64,000 nucleotides of DNA from Didymella arachidicola (taxonomy: Eukaryota; Ascomycota; Dothideomycetes; Pleosporales; Didymellaceae). The DNA lies in the NCBI GenBank assembly GCA_016630955.3, contig CM049990.2, positions 806,001-870,000 on the forward strand. The letters run 5' to 3'. Positions within the stretch are counted from its first letter, which is position 1. Each line of letters opens with the position of its first letter. This document shows positions 45,818-55,950 of the stretch, one piece after another. Both the position numbers and the translations under genes were made by a program. A model generated the notes under the pieces. That model was not told the DNA's origin, made no database searches, and saw only the letters and a list, made by a program, of their open reading frames with translations.

Positions 45818-45983
45818 CTCTATCAGAACATTTGATCGAATGCCCAGAAGATCAATTCGCGGTGACCGGTCGCTGCCTCCATGACAAGATTAGGCGTTAT
45901 AACTGCGTAGCTACCATGGGTGGATCTATCAATACTTGCAATACGAGGAGGCAATAGATAGACAAGTGGCGTAAATACTGTGC

Positions 45984-47366
45984 TCAAAATTCTGAATCTG
46001 GGACATCGAAGGCGTCTGCAGGAATCGCCAATGCTTCCTGTGATGTGACTATCAGTTGTTGCATCTGCTCGACTAGCCCTTGCGTCGTTTTCCATCTCTG
46101 AACGTGCGTCTCTACATCCGCTAGTAGTTCGTCCGACCAGGCGATTGGATTGAGGGGAAGCGAACCGTGCGGACTAAAGGTCATCTCATGCACACTCGAG
46201 TGTCCAGGCATCAACAGCTGGCGCTTGAGATCCATGAGGGATTTCGAAAGTGTATCCATGGTCTTGAGCATGGCCTTATAATCGCTGGCCAGTTGCCACA
46301 ATTTCTTGATCTGATGTTGGCTCAAGGATGCTTCACGGCGCATCAACAAAAGGACTCTGACTGCGTCGGACTCGACAGGGTCAAGCGTCGAGGGATCCCG
46401 GAGACCACTGATGCCCCAAAGAGGTCGGAGCAGACGCAAAGACCACTTGATATGTCGATCGATTTTGCTGTCTGGATCTAGAGCTGCGTGCAGAGCCTGA
46501 CGTCTGACGGCGCGAAGACAATCTTCGGCGTGATTGAACGTAAACTTCGAGTCCGACTTTCTGTCCATCAAGAGCCTTAGAGCTCGCTCGGTTTTGAGGA
46601 AGCGGAAGAGCACTGGTCTCCATTCGACGCGCAGAGTCCGGGACTTCATGTCAACGTCGAAATCGAAATGTCGACGAGGTAGCTCAAGTGGCAGATCCAA
46701 ATCGAGGACTGCTGTATCGAGCTTGATTACCCATATCAATGTACCGTAAGCCTGATCAGTTCGGCATAGAGATATTTGAGACAATAGGCTCGATTTTGAA
46801 ACGAGGACATTGAGGGCCTCATGTGTGGCAAACCAGTCATAACGCATCTTGAACACTGAGTGCTTGATCGCCCACGGGGGTTTGGTATATTGTCTGATGC
46901 TGGGCATGGAAGGCGTAGCGTCGTCCATACATTGAAATTGTGTAGGTATCAAGCGTAGTTGCTCGTAATCGGAATGCTGTAGGGCCATCAAGTGAGGAGA
47001 CGAACTCTTCGGACCCAAATACCCTATCAGTTGTAATCTCTGAAGCTGATGGTACAAGATCGGCCCTTCAATCGCATCGCGGAAGCCACAACAGACCAGC
47101 CGCCAGTCGAGAATGTAAGCCACTGGAATATGCTCCAAGATCAGCAAGAGTATTTCGGCAGGTAAGTGAGGTAACGTAGATTGCTGCGGACTTTGGCTTG
47201 CATCGATAGAGGTGAGCAGCGCGTCGATATCATCCGGGCTCCAATCAATGGACAGGTGCTTTGCAAGCCACACTGGAAGCTCTGTGTTCTTGTGACTAAT
47301 GTCGCTGATATTGGCTGATGCCATATCGCACTTATGAAGAGGAGGCGATGGCGCTTGGGCGCGCAT
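45984..47366 (-). CDS. F-box-like protein
   Basis: Single exon. The second ATG (47324), giving MASANISDISHKNTELP, is a possible alternative start to 47366. Residues about 65-105 form an F-box: LPHLPAEILLLILEHIP followed by YILDWRLVCCGFRDA. The remaining 350 residues have no recognised repeat; they include KPPWAIKHSVFKMRYDWF and a helical C-terminal segment. F-box proteins link substrates to SCF ubiquitin ligases via Skp1; the substrate is unknown. No leucine-rich or WD repeats seen. Confidence 0.7.
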   Translation of the reverse strand: MRAQAPSPPLHKCDMASANISDISHKNTELPVWLAKHLSIDWSPDDIDALLTSIDASQSPQQSTLPHLPAEILLLILEHIPVAYILDWRLVCCGFRDAIEGPILYHQLQRLQLIGYLGPKSSSPHLMALQHSDYEQLRLIPTQFQCMDDATPSMPSIRQYTKPPWAIKHSVFKMRYDWFATHEALNVLVSKSSLLSQISLCRTDQAYGTLIWVIKLDTAVLDLDLPLELPRRHFDFDVDMKSRTLRVEWRPVLFRFLKTERALRLLMDRKSDSKFTFNHAEDCLRAVRRQALHAALDPDSKIDRHIKWSLRLLRPLWGISGLRDPSTLDPVESDAVRVLLLMRREASLSQHQIKKLWQLASDYKAMLKTMDTLSKSLMDLKRQLLMPGHSSVHEMTFSPHGSLPLNPIAWSDELLADVETHVQRWKTTQGLVEQMQQLIVTSQEALAIPADAFDVPDSEF

Positions 47367-47772
47367 TTGAGAGCCAGACCCCTAGCGTTGTTTAGCCCCG
47401 CTCTCCGTACCGCGCGTCTTCACGTGCAAACTACAGCCATCTTCGTTGTAAAGATGCTTTTTCAAAACACTGCACTACGATCGACTTCGACCATAGATTC
47501 AAAGAATCTTTGCCTTAGTCAGTGACTGTGCAATGATTTCACTCGGCGCATTAGACCAGCTCTAGGCGAATCAACTTCAACATGGGAAGCGCAACCCGAC
47601 TGCGAAATGCGAAGAGAAATCGCAGCACAGCAGGGTGCACCTGCTTCTGACCAGAACGATGCTTCGTCTACTGAGGTAAACAGAAAATTCAAGACCTTCG
47701 GCTTGCATAGACGAGAATGATGGCATGGCCAAAGACCACGTCTCAATACATGCCATCAGAGCCGACTCGATA
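47367..47772. other. Intergenic, nothing recognised
   Basis: About 400 bp between two minus-strand genes; no supported gene. Confidence 0.35.
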
Positions 47773-48495
47773 TCAACTGGCCGATGCAGGCTCTTCGAAA
47801 TCGTAGCCGTAAACGATTGCATCAATCTTTCTCCCGGGATAACTTTTCAGCACGCCGCACTTCTTGACTCGCCCAATTCTTTCGAAGCCTAGTGAGTCCC
47901 AGATCTTTGTGGAGGCTATATTCGTCTCGTACACCAGATTGAAGACAGAGTAGGTGAACCCCTGCCCAAGTAAGCCGACAGCCGCATATTTCAGTATGGA
48001 ACTCACCAGCTTTGGCGCCCATCTCAGGTATTGTCTACCCAGCAGCTTCCCAACACCCTTGTTTCTCGCTGCGCTGGTGACCAAGAATCCAGCGTTGCAA
48101 ACATGGCTACTCCGCCCCGGGTAATTGGGTTTCGTATAGAAGCTGCCCAAACATACTTTGCTCCAGTCCACATCCAGCCCTTTGACTTCTTCCGAGCTTT
48201 TGAAGTCACCTTCGAGCATCACTGCACCGAATACGCCAAACCAGTAAGGACCGAAGACTTCCACGGGCAGTGCTTCGAGCATGGGATATGTGTCACCACC
48301 CTCGATTTCCGCTGAGAGTTGTGCATGCAGGAAGGCTACTAAGCTTTTCGGCACTTGTTCTAGAGAGGTGAAGGGCAAGATCGTGGCAGCTGAGCCATTC
48401 TTCAGTGTCACGTGTTCTGGTGTGAGCTCGTGTGCTCTTCTGTCGACCTTGTGAAGGATTGGTGGCGAGGTTGGATCATCAAGCATGGCCGGCAT
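47773..48495 (-). CDS. GNAT-family N-acetyltransferase (Mpr1-like)
   Basis: Acetyl-CoA-dependent N-acetyltransferase resembling the yeast Mpr1 L-azetidine-2-carboxylate/proline-analogue acetyltransferase group. The acetyl-CoA loop is AARNKGVGKLLG, following the strand HVCNAGFLVTS. Downstream TYSVFNLVYETNIASTKIWD and LGFERIGRVK match the family. A 45-nt in-frame stop-free intron (47962-48006: GTGAGT to CAG) sits inside LRWAPKL-GFTYSVF; without it the family spacing is restored, leaving 225 aa. No targeting signal is clear. The substrate is inferred only by family. Confidence 0.8.
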   Translation of the reverse strand: MPAMLDDPTSPPILHKVDRRAHELTPEHVTLKNGSAATILPFTSLEQVPKSLVAFLHAQLSAEIEGGDTYPMLEALPVEVFGPYWFGVFGAVMLEGDFKSSEEVKGLDVDWSKVCLGSFYTKPNYPGRSSHVCNAGFLVTSAARNKGVGKLLGRQYLRWAPKLVSSILKYAAVGLLGQGFTYSVFNLVYETNIASTKIWDSLGFERIGRVKKCGVLKSYPGRKIDAIVYGYDFEEPASAS

Positions 48496-49631
48496 GGTGG
48501 CGGTAGAAGCGTTCGACTTGATGTGTAAAGGGTCTGATCAGCTGCGTTAAGGACTCAATGGCGTTTTTGAGGCTGGTAGGGCGTGAGGATCTACAATTAC
48601 ATGGAGAAACTACAGTCTGCTAGCGCGGGGCTCCGATTTCGCACCTTTCATGTTCGCGCCCGTCGGACAACAGAATGCTGATCTACGACAGTACCTCATC
48701 CCGACATCAGCCAGACTGCAAGCAGCTCGTCTCGAATTTCAGGTTTCAGGTGCAGCGTCTGAAGGCAGGTGGGATTGAGTTGAGAAGACCTTCGAGGCAC
48801 GGCAAGCGTCGGGCGGCTCTTGCCGCTTCGGCGCCCCTGTAACCTGTGACCGCAGCGCGTTCATCCACGCAGCCAACCCAAGGTTTGAGGACTGCGGACC
48901 TAAATATCCAAGAGCCGTACTGGCAGCTGCTCATCACTCACTGTACTTTACTCGCGCTGCTCTGCAACTTAGCTCCTCCCGAATAATTCTCCGGTGGTCC
49001 AGAAAAGTCAACTCCCTACAGTAGAGCTAAGGCGCCGCGCAAATCCAAAGACGAAAATCAATACTTCCTTGCGAAACCAAAAGGATTCAATAGAATCTCT
49101 GGCTAGAGAACGTTTGTAGGGAACGCTCGACCTGCAAATTGTACAATAGTCGTCATACGAATTCGACGCCTCTCATCTCGGTTGCGGCAAAGCACTTCCT
49201 TGTGGAACCTCTGATGTTCATCTCATCAAAATGGATCAGTGTCTGCAAATCGCTGAACTCTCAGTCTGTTTGCTCAAGTGGTGAAGTCAGCTACCGCAAA
49301 GGACAGCTAATAAAGGCAGACTTTACAACTACAATGTGCGCTCCTACTCAGCGTCAGCCTCTCCTTTCTCGTGGTACTCCTAGTCCTGTGAGCCCTTCTG
49401 CTAGTGGATGCTCTCACTCGGCGTCTTGGGCACCACGTCTGCTGCAAGACGCTTAAATAGCTGTGGGTGTCTCGACCACCAGGGATATGAGCTATCATCT
49501 CCTTACTCGCTGCTGGCTGCACTTTTGAAAGATGGTTTGTGTGATTTTCATTGCAAAAGAGCCTGCATAACAGCTTCAATGTTTCTCTGCAATCGAGGCA
49601 AGCGAGTACGATGCTGTCGTAATGTTAACTA
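48496..49631. other. Gene-poor flank of the first transposon
   Basis: About 1.1 kb upstream of the transposon with no supported gene. Confidence 0.4.
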
Positions 49632-49684
49632 ACGTGTTTTACAAGCGAGTCGTCAATACAAGCGAGTCGTCAGCCCCACCAACT
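49632..49684 (+). repeat. Left TIR of transposon 1
   Basis: 53 bp, perfect match to the right TIR. It contains two copies of ACAAGCGAGTCGTCA separated by AT, then CCCCACCAACT. Confidence 0.95.
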
Positions 49685-49712
49685 TTGATCAACCACCTTA
49701 AGTCTTTTCATC

Positions 49713-51365
49713 ATGCCTCAACGCTATGCCCCTCAAGTACTATCAAATGAAGCTGATGTTCAGCTTGCTATTAATTCTATTGTTTCAAAGCAGATTCAGT
49801 CTGAAAGCCGCGCTGCTCTAGCCTTTAACGTCCCTCGTATGACAATGCGCGACCGACGCGCTGGGAAGCCTGCCCGACGCGATTGCCAGCCCAACTCAAA
49901 GAAGCTTACCCAGCTAGAAGAGGAGGTGATTGTTAAATACATACTTGATCTAGATCTACGTGGATTTGCGCCTACGTACGCAGCTGTACGTGATATGGCT
50001 AATAGACTGCTGGCTGCACGCAGTGCTAGTCAGGTTGGCGTCCACTGGCCGCGCAACTTTGTTAAGCGTACAGAGAGTCTTACAACGCGTTTCAACCGAG
50101 CGTATGACAGGCAGAGAGCTCTATGCGAGGATCCTGTCCTTATCCAAGGCTGGTTTCAGCTTGTAGAGCAGACAAAGGCCAAGTACGGCATCTGCGACGA
50201 AGACGTCTACAACTTTGACGAGGCTGGCTTTATGATGGGCAAGATCACAACGCAGCTTGTTGTGACAGGATCAGAGAGGAGAGGCAGGCCAAGGACTGTT
50301 CAGCCTGGCGACCGTGAGTGGGTGACAGTAATAGCAGCTATCAACGCTGCTGGCTGGTCAGTCCCACCGTTCCTAATCTTTGCTGGCAAGTACCACCTCT
50401 CTGCCTGGTATGAGGAGACAGAGATCCCACGCAACTGGGCAATTGCAGTTAGCGACAATGGCTGGACAAATAACGAGCTTGGGGTAGAGTGGCTGAAGCA
50501 CTTTAACGCTCACACTCAGGCTCGTGTAGTAGGAGCGCGGCGCCTACTTATCCTTGACGGCCACGAGAGCCACCACTCTCTTGGATTCCAGGAGCTCTGC
50601 AAGGAGCACAACATCTACACGCTCTGTATGCCACCTCACTCCTCTCACCTACTCCAGCCCCTTGACGTTGGCTGCTTCTCGCCGTTAAAGCGCGCCTATA
50701 GTCGTGAGGTAGAGAGCCTGATGCGCAACCACATCAACCACATCACCAAGCTTGAGTTTCTGCCTGCGTTTAAGGCAGCCTTTAATCGATCGTTCACGCC
50801 AGTCAATATCTGCTCAGCCTTCCGGGGAGCAGGTCTAGTACCTTATCAGCCAGAGGCTGTCCTCTCAAAGCTAGACGTACAGCTACGTACACCTACTCCA
50901 CCAGCGGCTCTCACAGAGGCTCTCTGGGAGGCTCGTACTCCAAGCAACGCCCGCGAGCTTGAGGCTCAATCAAGCCTAATTCGTGAGCGCATACGCCAGC
51001 ACAAAAGCTCGTCACCAGCTTCTATAATTGAGAAGATAGACCAGCTTAAGAAAGGAGCTGAGATGATGATCCTCTCAGCTGAGCTGATGAAGGAAAGGAT
51101 TGCTAGCCTTGAGAGGGCTAACAAAGCAGCGTCAAAGCGTAGGGAGCGCAAGAAGAAGCGTATACAGAAGCAAGGAGTGTTAACAAAGGGGACTGGAGAG
51201 GATATACTTGCTCAACGTGAGGCAGATCAGCAGCTTGCTCGTGAGGAGCGTCATGGAGGAGAGCGACCAGGCCTTAGCCGCCAGGCTCTGGCGCGCTGTA
51301 AGACGTGTAGGGAGACTGGGCACAACTCACGTACATGCAAGAAAGAGGCTGTAGCTACTGCTTAA
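49713..51365 (+). CDS. Pogo/Fot1-type DDE transposase with C-terminal zinc knuckle
   Basis: 550 aa, single exon. The N-terminal HTH (LAFNVPRMTMRDRRAG) is followed by a CENP-B/Tc5-type DNA-binding domain (NFVKRTESLTTRFNRAYDRQ at about 115-134). The DDE domain shows YNFDEAGFMMG, LILDGHESHHS and LQPLDVGCFSPLKRAYSRE with the three catalytic acidic residues. After a coiled/basic segment (KRRERKKKRIQKQ), a CCHC zinc knuckle CKTCRETGHNSRTC (C-x2-C-x4-H-x4-C) ends the protein. The frame is intact from ATG to TAA. Confidence 0.93.
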   Translation: MPQRYAPQVLSNEADVQLAINSIVSKQIQSESRAALAFNVPRMTMRDRRAGKPARRDCQPNSKKLTQLEEEVIVKYILDLDLRGFAPTYAAVRDMANRLLAARSASQVGVHWPRNFVKRTESLTTRFNRAYDRQRALCEDPVLIQGWFQLVEQTKAKYGICDEDVYNFDEAGFMMGKITTQLVVTGSERRGRPRTVQPGDREWVTVIAAINAAGWSVPPFLIFAGKYHLSAWYEETEIPRNWAIAVSDNGWTNNELGVEWLKHFNAHTQARVVGARRLLILDGHESHHSLGFQELCKEHNIYTLCMPPHSSHLLQPLDVGCFSPLKRAYSREVESLMRNHINHITKLEFLPAFKAAFNRSFTPVNICSAFRGAGLVPYQPEAVLSKLDVQLRTPTPPAALTEALWEARTPSNARELEAQSSLIRERIRQHKSSSPASIIEKIDQLKKGAEMMILSAELMKERIASLERANKAASKRRERKKKRIQKQGVLTKGTGEDILAQREADQQLAREERHGGERPGLSRQALARCKTCRETGHNSRTCKKEAVATA

Positions 51366-51433
51366 TCTACTCTATTAATTTCTAGATACTTTACTATTGC
51401 GTTGTTAAGATATACGCGTTAAGAGGTGCACAG

Positions 51434-51486
51434 AGTTGGTGGGGCTGACGACTCGCTTGTATTGACGACTCGCTTGTAAAACACGT
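51434..51486 (-). repeat. Right TIR of transposon 1
   Basis: Exact reverse complement of 49632-49684. Confidence 0.95.
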
Positions 51487-51488
51487 TA

Positions 51489-52122
51489 AAGTACTTTCTC
51501 AGACCCAGTTTGCTAACCCTTAATTCTACGAAATTACTGTCTGGCACTTCGTTACGGCGAGAGCCGAGCGGAACACCCGATGAGACGAAACGGATGTTCC
51601 ACACGGCTTCTTTGAAGATGACTGGCGAATTGATATCAGCTTAGCACTGTAATATTGTCGAATTTCAGATTTAAAAGGTATCTGTCCGAACTAACACAGT
51701 AGGACCCATCGTGCAAACTGAGATGTCCAGCACACGTCGCAGTAAAGATAAGACGACAAAAGCTTTCCCCTCCGTTGCTTCTAATGCTTGACGGACGCAC
51801 ACTCCCATGCCTGGTATGTGCGTCTCGGAACCGCTCTTTCATTGGTGGGAAAGCTGCCACTTTCATTGCGGGCCGAAACTTGTTTCAAACATCTACTTTT
51901 GTAATGCGGAGTAATTACGAGCTCATCGTTTCAATATGTCAGGCAAGTCGCGATATCAGTCCATGGAGCAGGATAGCAGAGCACGAACCACCTGTTGGAG
52001 CATACATAATCTGGGGGCCTGCCCGAACACAAAATCATACTTACACCATCACCTCTTGTTACACACTCGCTTCTCAGTCGTTCTTTCGTCCAGCTGCTTT
52101 TTCAACAATCTTTTCATTCAAG
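51489..52122. promoter_or_regulatory. Region between transposon 1 and the secreted-protein gene
   Basis: About 630 bp with no gene. The 3' part is presumably the promoter/5' UTR of the secreted protein (pyrimidine-rich before 52123). Confidence 0.35.
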
Positions 52123-52879
52123 ATGAGAATCTCCTCTTTCATTGTTTCACTTGCGTTGACTCTTGGTGCCGCTGCCGACGAGGCGTGGCATTTCGGCGAT
52201 GTCGGTAAGTCGCAACAGTATTTTCGTACTGGTAACGAAGCTTATTGAATCTCCAGTCTATATGGGTCCAACTAGCGGTTCAAACTACATCAAGAAAGTC
52301 ACCTACTCTGTGACCGCGCCCAAAGTGCCTACAGACTTCTCACAGAAAGATTGCTGGGCCAGTATCTGGATTGGCATCTCTGCTGCTCAAAGCGATGACA
52401 ATATCCCGTTGATGCAGCCCCTGTTCAACTGGGCCCCCGACAACGCTGCCCAAGGATGTCCCGCCGCGAACAATGCATGGTGTGTCGCTGCCTCGACCTT
52501 ACTGCCTGATGGTCAGACGGATAACCCTTACATTGCTGTCGCGAACAACCAGAAAGTGGATTTTGAGATTAACACTGTGAGCTCCGGCACCGTCTCGCAG
52601 GTTGTATCAATTAATGGTAACACCATCTCATCCATAACCAACAAGAACATTGGCAAGAATCCCACCTGGCTCATTGCTGCGAATGAGTGCTTCACTGGCA
52701 AGTGCGGAACGCTTGCGGAGTACACCTGGGAAAATCTCGTCATCACGCTCGCGACGGCGGACAAGAAGTTTGGCTCTACGCTGAGCCTCTCGGGCGCAAC
52801 TTCCAAGGGGTTCACAACCTCAGACAATGGGTTGACGTGGAAGGGCGCGATCACATTTAACAAAGATACTTTTGCCTAA
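52123..52879 (+). CDS. Secreted protein of unknown function (234 aa)
   Basis: Exons 52123-52204 and 52257-52879 (705 nt). The N-terminus MRISSFIVSLALTLGAAADE is a signal peptide. The mature protein has beta-rich sequence: SNYIKKVTYSVTAPKVPTD, then CWASIWIGISA, MQPLFNWAPD and QVVSINGNTI, with six Cys that could pair. The overall impression is a jelly-roll, concanavalin-like or G1-peptidase-like secreted fold, but the catalytic Gln/Glu of G1 peptidases was not identified. It sits between two transposons 0.6 and 1.2 kb away, a setting common for candidate effectors; that role is speculative. Confidence 0.72.
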
Positions 52880-53168
52880 TTTTTGCAACGATCTCGATGG
52901 CAGGGTCAGCTCCCGTATATCATGTGGTCGCTTGTGTCAGTCACTGGCCACATGAGCTCAGATGAACGTACAACAATATATGACCCAGCTGAAATGTTTG
53001 TGCAAGATCGACCTGTTCTTTTATCGCAAGCCCGAATTCCTGAGTCAAGAAAATCACAGCTGGTCATTATCTCCTCCTGCTTTGCTTTCTAGATTAGGCT
53101 GCCACTATTGCCGAGGACCCTACTGCCGCTCGGCTCAGAGAGCGCAAACGAAACTTTTTCGCCAGCGC

Positions 53169-53660
53169 CTAAACTTTGTAATATCTGCCACAAATTCTTG
53201 TTGTGAGGGCTAAGCCCTCCCTATGCCTCAGAAGTGGGGGCAAGAGCTTTATTGCGGTCACTGATCTTTCCTCGACAAGGTACAATTCTTTCTCATGTTC
53301 CACCAGTGCGTAGAATATGGTCACCCTCCTTCCAAGATCTGTCTCTTCCATGCACATTACGCCATCCTCGCGATCGAGCAAAGTAGCCTCAAAGGTGACG
53401 CTTGGCAACTCAACCGTGAAACCTGACATACCATGCTCTGTGAGCCTTCTCGCTTGATGGTGCTGAAGCAGTGCGGCCAGAAGATCTGTGAGAGCAGTAA
53501 GTGGTCGCGAAGTATGGCGAGCACTTCTCCGTGCTTTAGAATTCTCCGGAAGTCCATAATATTTCTTAGGAGCTGAGCTGCCGGAGGACAACACTGCACC
53601 ACTCTTAGAGATTTCCCGTGGTACAGATGACCGTCGGGATTGAGCTACATACATGACCAC
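53169..53660 (-). CDS. Doubtful hypothetical protein (163 aa)
   Basis: An open frame with an ATG; residues about 75-135 (GFTVELPSVTFEATLLDRED, then RRVTIFYALVEHEKELYLVEE) look like beta-strand protein, the rest is basic. No family known to me. It may be a partial or decayed gene in the transposon-rich zone. Confidence 0.32.
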   Translation of the reverse strand: MVMYVAQSRRSSVPREISKSGAVLSSGSSAPKKYYGLPENSKARRSARHTSRPLTALTDLLAALLQHHQARRLTEHGMSGFTVELPSVTFEATLLDREDGVMCMEETDLGRRVTIFYALVEHEKELYLVEERSVTAIKLLPPLLRHREGLALTTRICGRYYKV

Positions 53661-54110
53661 ATAGTCGACAGCAAGTAAATTTTCTGCTTGGACAAAAAAT
53701 CTGAACGCTAAAGGCGCGCAATCGATTCTGGATCTGTCAGAATGAAGCGGCGAACCTGTCCAGAGGATGTAAGGGTTTGTTGTTCTGATGCGATTTCGAT
53801 GCTGGGTAACAGTTCCTTCGGAAGTGTGGTATCAGACAGCATTCAGGCCACATATTGATATAGTGACCGCTCTGAACCTCATCAGCGCATCATATAAGGT
53901 ACATCCGAAACTTGACCAGAAGCGAGATTTTGTCCTCAGCCTGTAATACTCTCGTGCATCGATGCAGCACTCAGCAATACGATCACCATTAGATCCTTGA
54001 TCACTCGTGAACATCGCAAGTGACATGGAGGGACAGAACAACATCAACTCCTGCGTGGAGCTCCTGTAATTTCCCATGCATCTCGTGTAGTGTATCACAG
54101 AATACTGATA
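53661..54110. other. Intergenic, left flank of transposon 2
   Basis: About 450 bp with no supported gene; TA target site at 54109-54110. Confidence 0.4.
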
Positions 54111-54175
54111 ACGTAGGTGGCAAGCGAGCTGCGCACGCAAGCGAGCTGCGCACCCCACCAAACTTGCCCACCTCT
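54111..54175 (+). repeat. Left TIR of transposon 2 with duplicated motif
   Basis: 65 bp. GCAAGCGAGCTGCGCAC occurs twice in tandem (54120-54153), while the right end has it once. Outside this duplication the match to the right TIR is perfect. Confidence 0.92.
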
Positions 54176-54191
54176 TTCATCTTAACGTACA

Positions 54192-55844
54192 ATGGCTCAA
54201 CGCAGTGCTACTCAGATAACCTCAAATGAAGCAGATATTCAGCTTGCTATCTTGTCTATTACTTCTGGTCAATCACACGCTAATCGACGCGCTGCTAATA
54301 CCTACAACGTTGCTGAATCTACACTGCGCAGCCGACGCGCTGGTGTACCTGCCCGACGCGATTGCCAGCCTAACTCAAGGAAGCTCACTCAGGTAGAAGA
54401 GGAGGTGATTGTTACCCATATACTTGGCCTTGACTTGCGTGGGTTTGCGCCCACGTACGCAGCTGTACGTGATATGGCTAATAGACTGCTGGCTGCGCGC
54501 AGCGCTGGTGAGGTTGGGTAGAAGTGGCCTGCCAACTTTGTTAAGCGTACAGACAGTCTTACGACGCGTTTTAATCGCGCATATGATAGGCAGAGAGCTC
54601 TGTGTGAAGATCCAGTCTTAATCAAGAAGTGGTTCGAGCTGGTAGAGCAGACAAAGATCAAGTACGGCATCTGTGATGATGACGTCTGGAACTTTGACGA
54701 GGCAGGCTTTATGATGGGCAAGATCACGACACAGCTTGTCGTGACAGGGTCAGAGAGAAGAGGCCGGCCAAAGGCTCTTCAGCCTGGCAATCGTGAGTGG
54801 GCAACGTTGATTGCTGGTATCAATGCTGCTGGCTGGTCTATCCCACCATTCATCATCTTGACTGGCCAGTACCACCTCTCTGCCTGGTATAAGGACGCAG
54901 CAATCCCACGCGACTGGGCGATCGCAGTCAGCGACAACGTCTGGACTACCAACGAGCTAGGAGTAGAGTGGCTAGAGCACTTCAACGCTCATACAAAAGC
55001 TCGTACAGTAGGAGCACGTCGGCTGCTCATCCTTGATGGCCATGAGAGCCACCACTCTCTTAAGTTCCAGGAGATCTGCAAGGAGAACAACATCTACACG
55101 CTCTGCATGCCGCCTCACTCATCTCACCTTCTCCAGCCTCTTGACGTTGGCTGCTTCTCGCCATTGAAGCGCGCGTACAGCCGTGAGATTGAGAGCCTGA
55201 TCCACGACCATATCAACCACATCACCAAGCTTGAGTTCCTCCCAGCTATCAAGGCAGCGTACGATCGATCATTCACGTCTACCAATATCTGCTCTGCCTT
55301 CTCTGGCGCAGGGCTTGTCCCTCTCCATCCAGATGTTGTTATATCAAAGCTTGACGTACAGCTGCGTACACCAACGCCACCAGCAGCCCTGATAGAGGCT
55401 CTGTTGGAGGCTCGTACACCAAGTAACGTACGTGAGCTTGAGGCTCAGTCAAGCCTAATACGTGAGCGCGTACGTAAGCATAAGAGTTCTTCGCCAGCGT
55501 CAATTATTGAAGCAATAGATCAGCTTAAGAAAGGGGCAGAGGTGATAATGCTGTCTGCTGAGCTAATGCGCGATCGGATCACCAACCTTGAGAAGGCAAA
55601 TAAGGCAGCGTCTGCGCGTAGGCAGCGCAAGAGAAAGCGTATACAACACCAAGGAGTATTAACAATGGGAGCTGGAGAGGATATACTCGCTCAACGTGAG
55701 GCTGAGCAGCAGACTGCTCGTGAGAAGCGTCAGACAGGAGAGCAATCAGGCCTCAGCCGCCAGGCTCTGGCGCGCTGCAGCAAGTGTAGAGAGACTGGAC
55801 ACAACGCGCGTACGTGCAAGAAAGATACTATAGCTACTGCTTAA
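54192..55844 (+). pseudogene. Transposase with in-frame stop
   Basis: Same length and layout as the transposase of transposon 1. One TAG at 54519-54521, where the intact copy has a sense codon shortly before WPRNFVKR, splits the frame; the reading frame itself is kept and runs on to 55844 with NFDEAGFMMG, LILDGHESHHS, LQPLDVGCFSPLK and the zinc knuckle CSKCRETGHNARTC. The stop lies before the CENP-B-type DNA-binding domain. A truncated product from an internal ATG at 54711 would lack DNA binding. A CAG-to-TAG transition would explain the change. Confidence 0.88.
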
Positions 55845-55900
55845 TCTACTGCTTTAATCTCTATATATTATACTGTTGCGTTGTTGAGATATACGTCTAG

Positions 55901-55948
55901 AGAGGTGGGCAAGTTTGGTGGGGTGCGCAGCTCGCTTGCCACCTACGT
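55901..55948 (-). repeat. Right TIR of transposon 2
   Basis: 48 bp, reverse complement of the left TIR minus one 17-bp motif copy. Confidence 0.92.
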
Positions 55949-55950
55949 TA

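Larger units (their letters stand above)
49632..51486 (+). mobile_element. Intact pogo/Fot1-like DNA transposon
   Basis: A 1855-bp element flanked by TA target duplications (49630-49631 and 51487-51488), with perfect 53-bp terminal inverted repeats and one intact transposase gene. This is the Tc1/mariner superfamily, pogo/Fot1-type organisation. With an open transposase and identical TIRs it looks recently active. Confidence 0.93.
54111..55948 (+). mobile_element. Second pogo/Fot1-like transposon, inactivated
   Basis: An 1838-bp element flanked by TA (54109-54110, 55949-55950), with related but different TIRs and a transposase interrupted by one stop. The transposase is clearly homologous to that of transposon 1 yet diverged throughout, so the two belong to different families. 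Confidence 0.9.

Noticed and set aside
54711..55844. Separate transposase gene starting at an internal ATG
   Set aside because: It is in frame with the upstream part and lacks the DNA-binding domain; one nonsense codon explains the split better.
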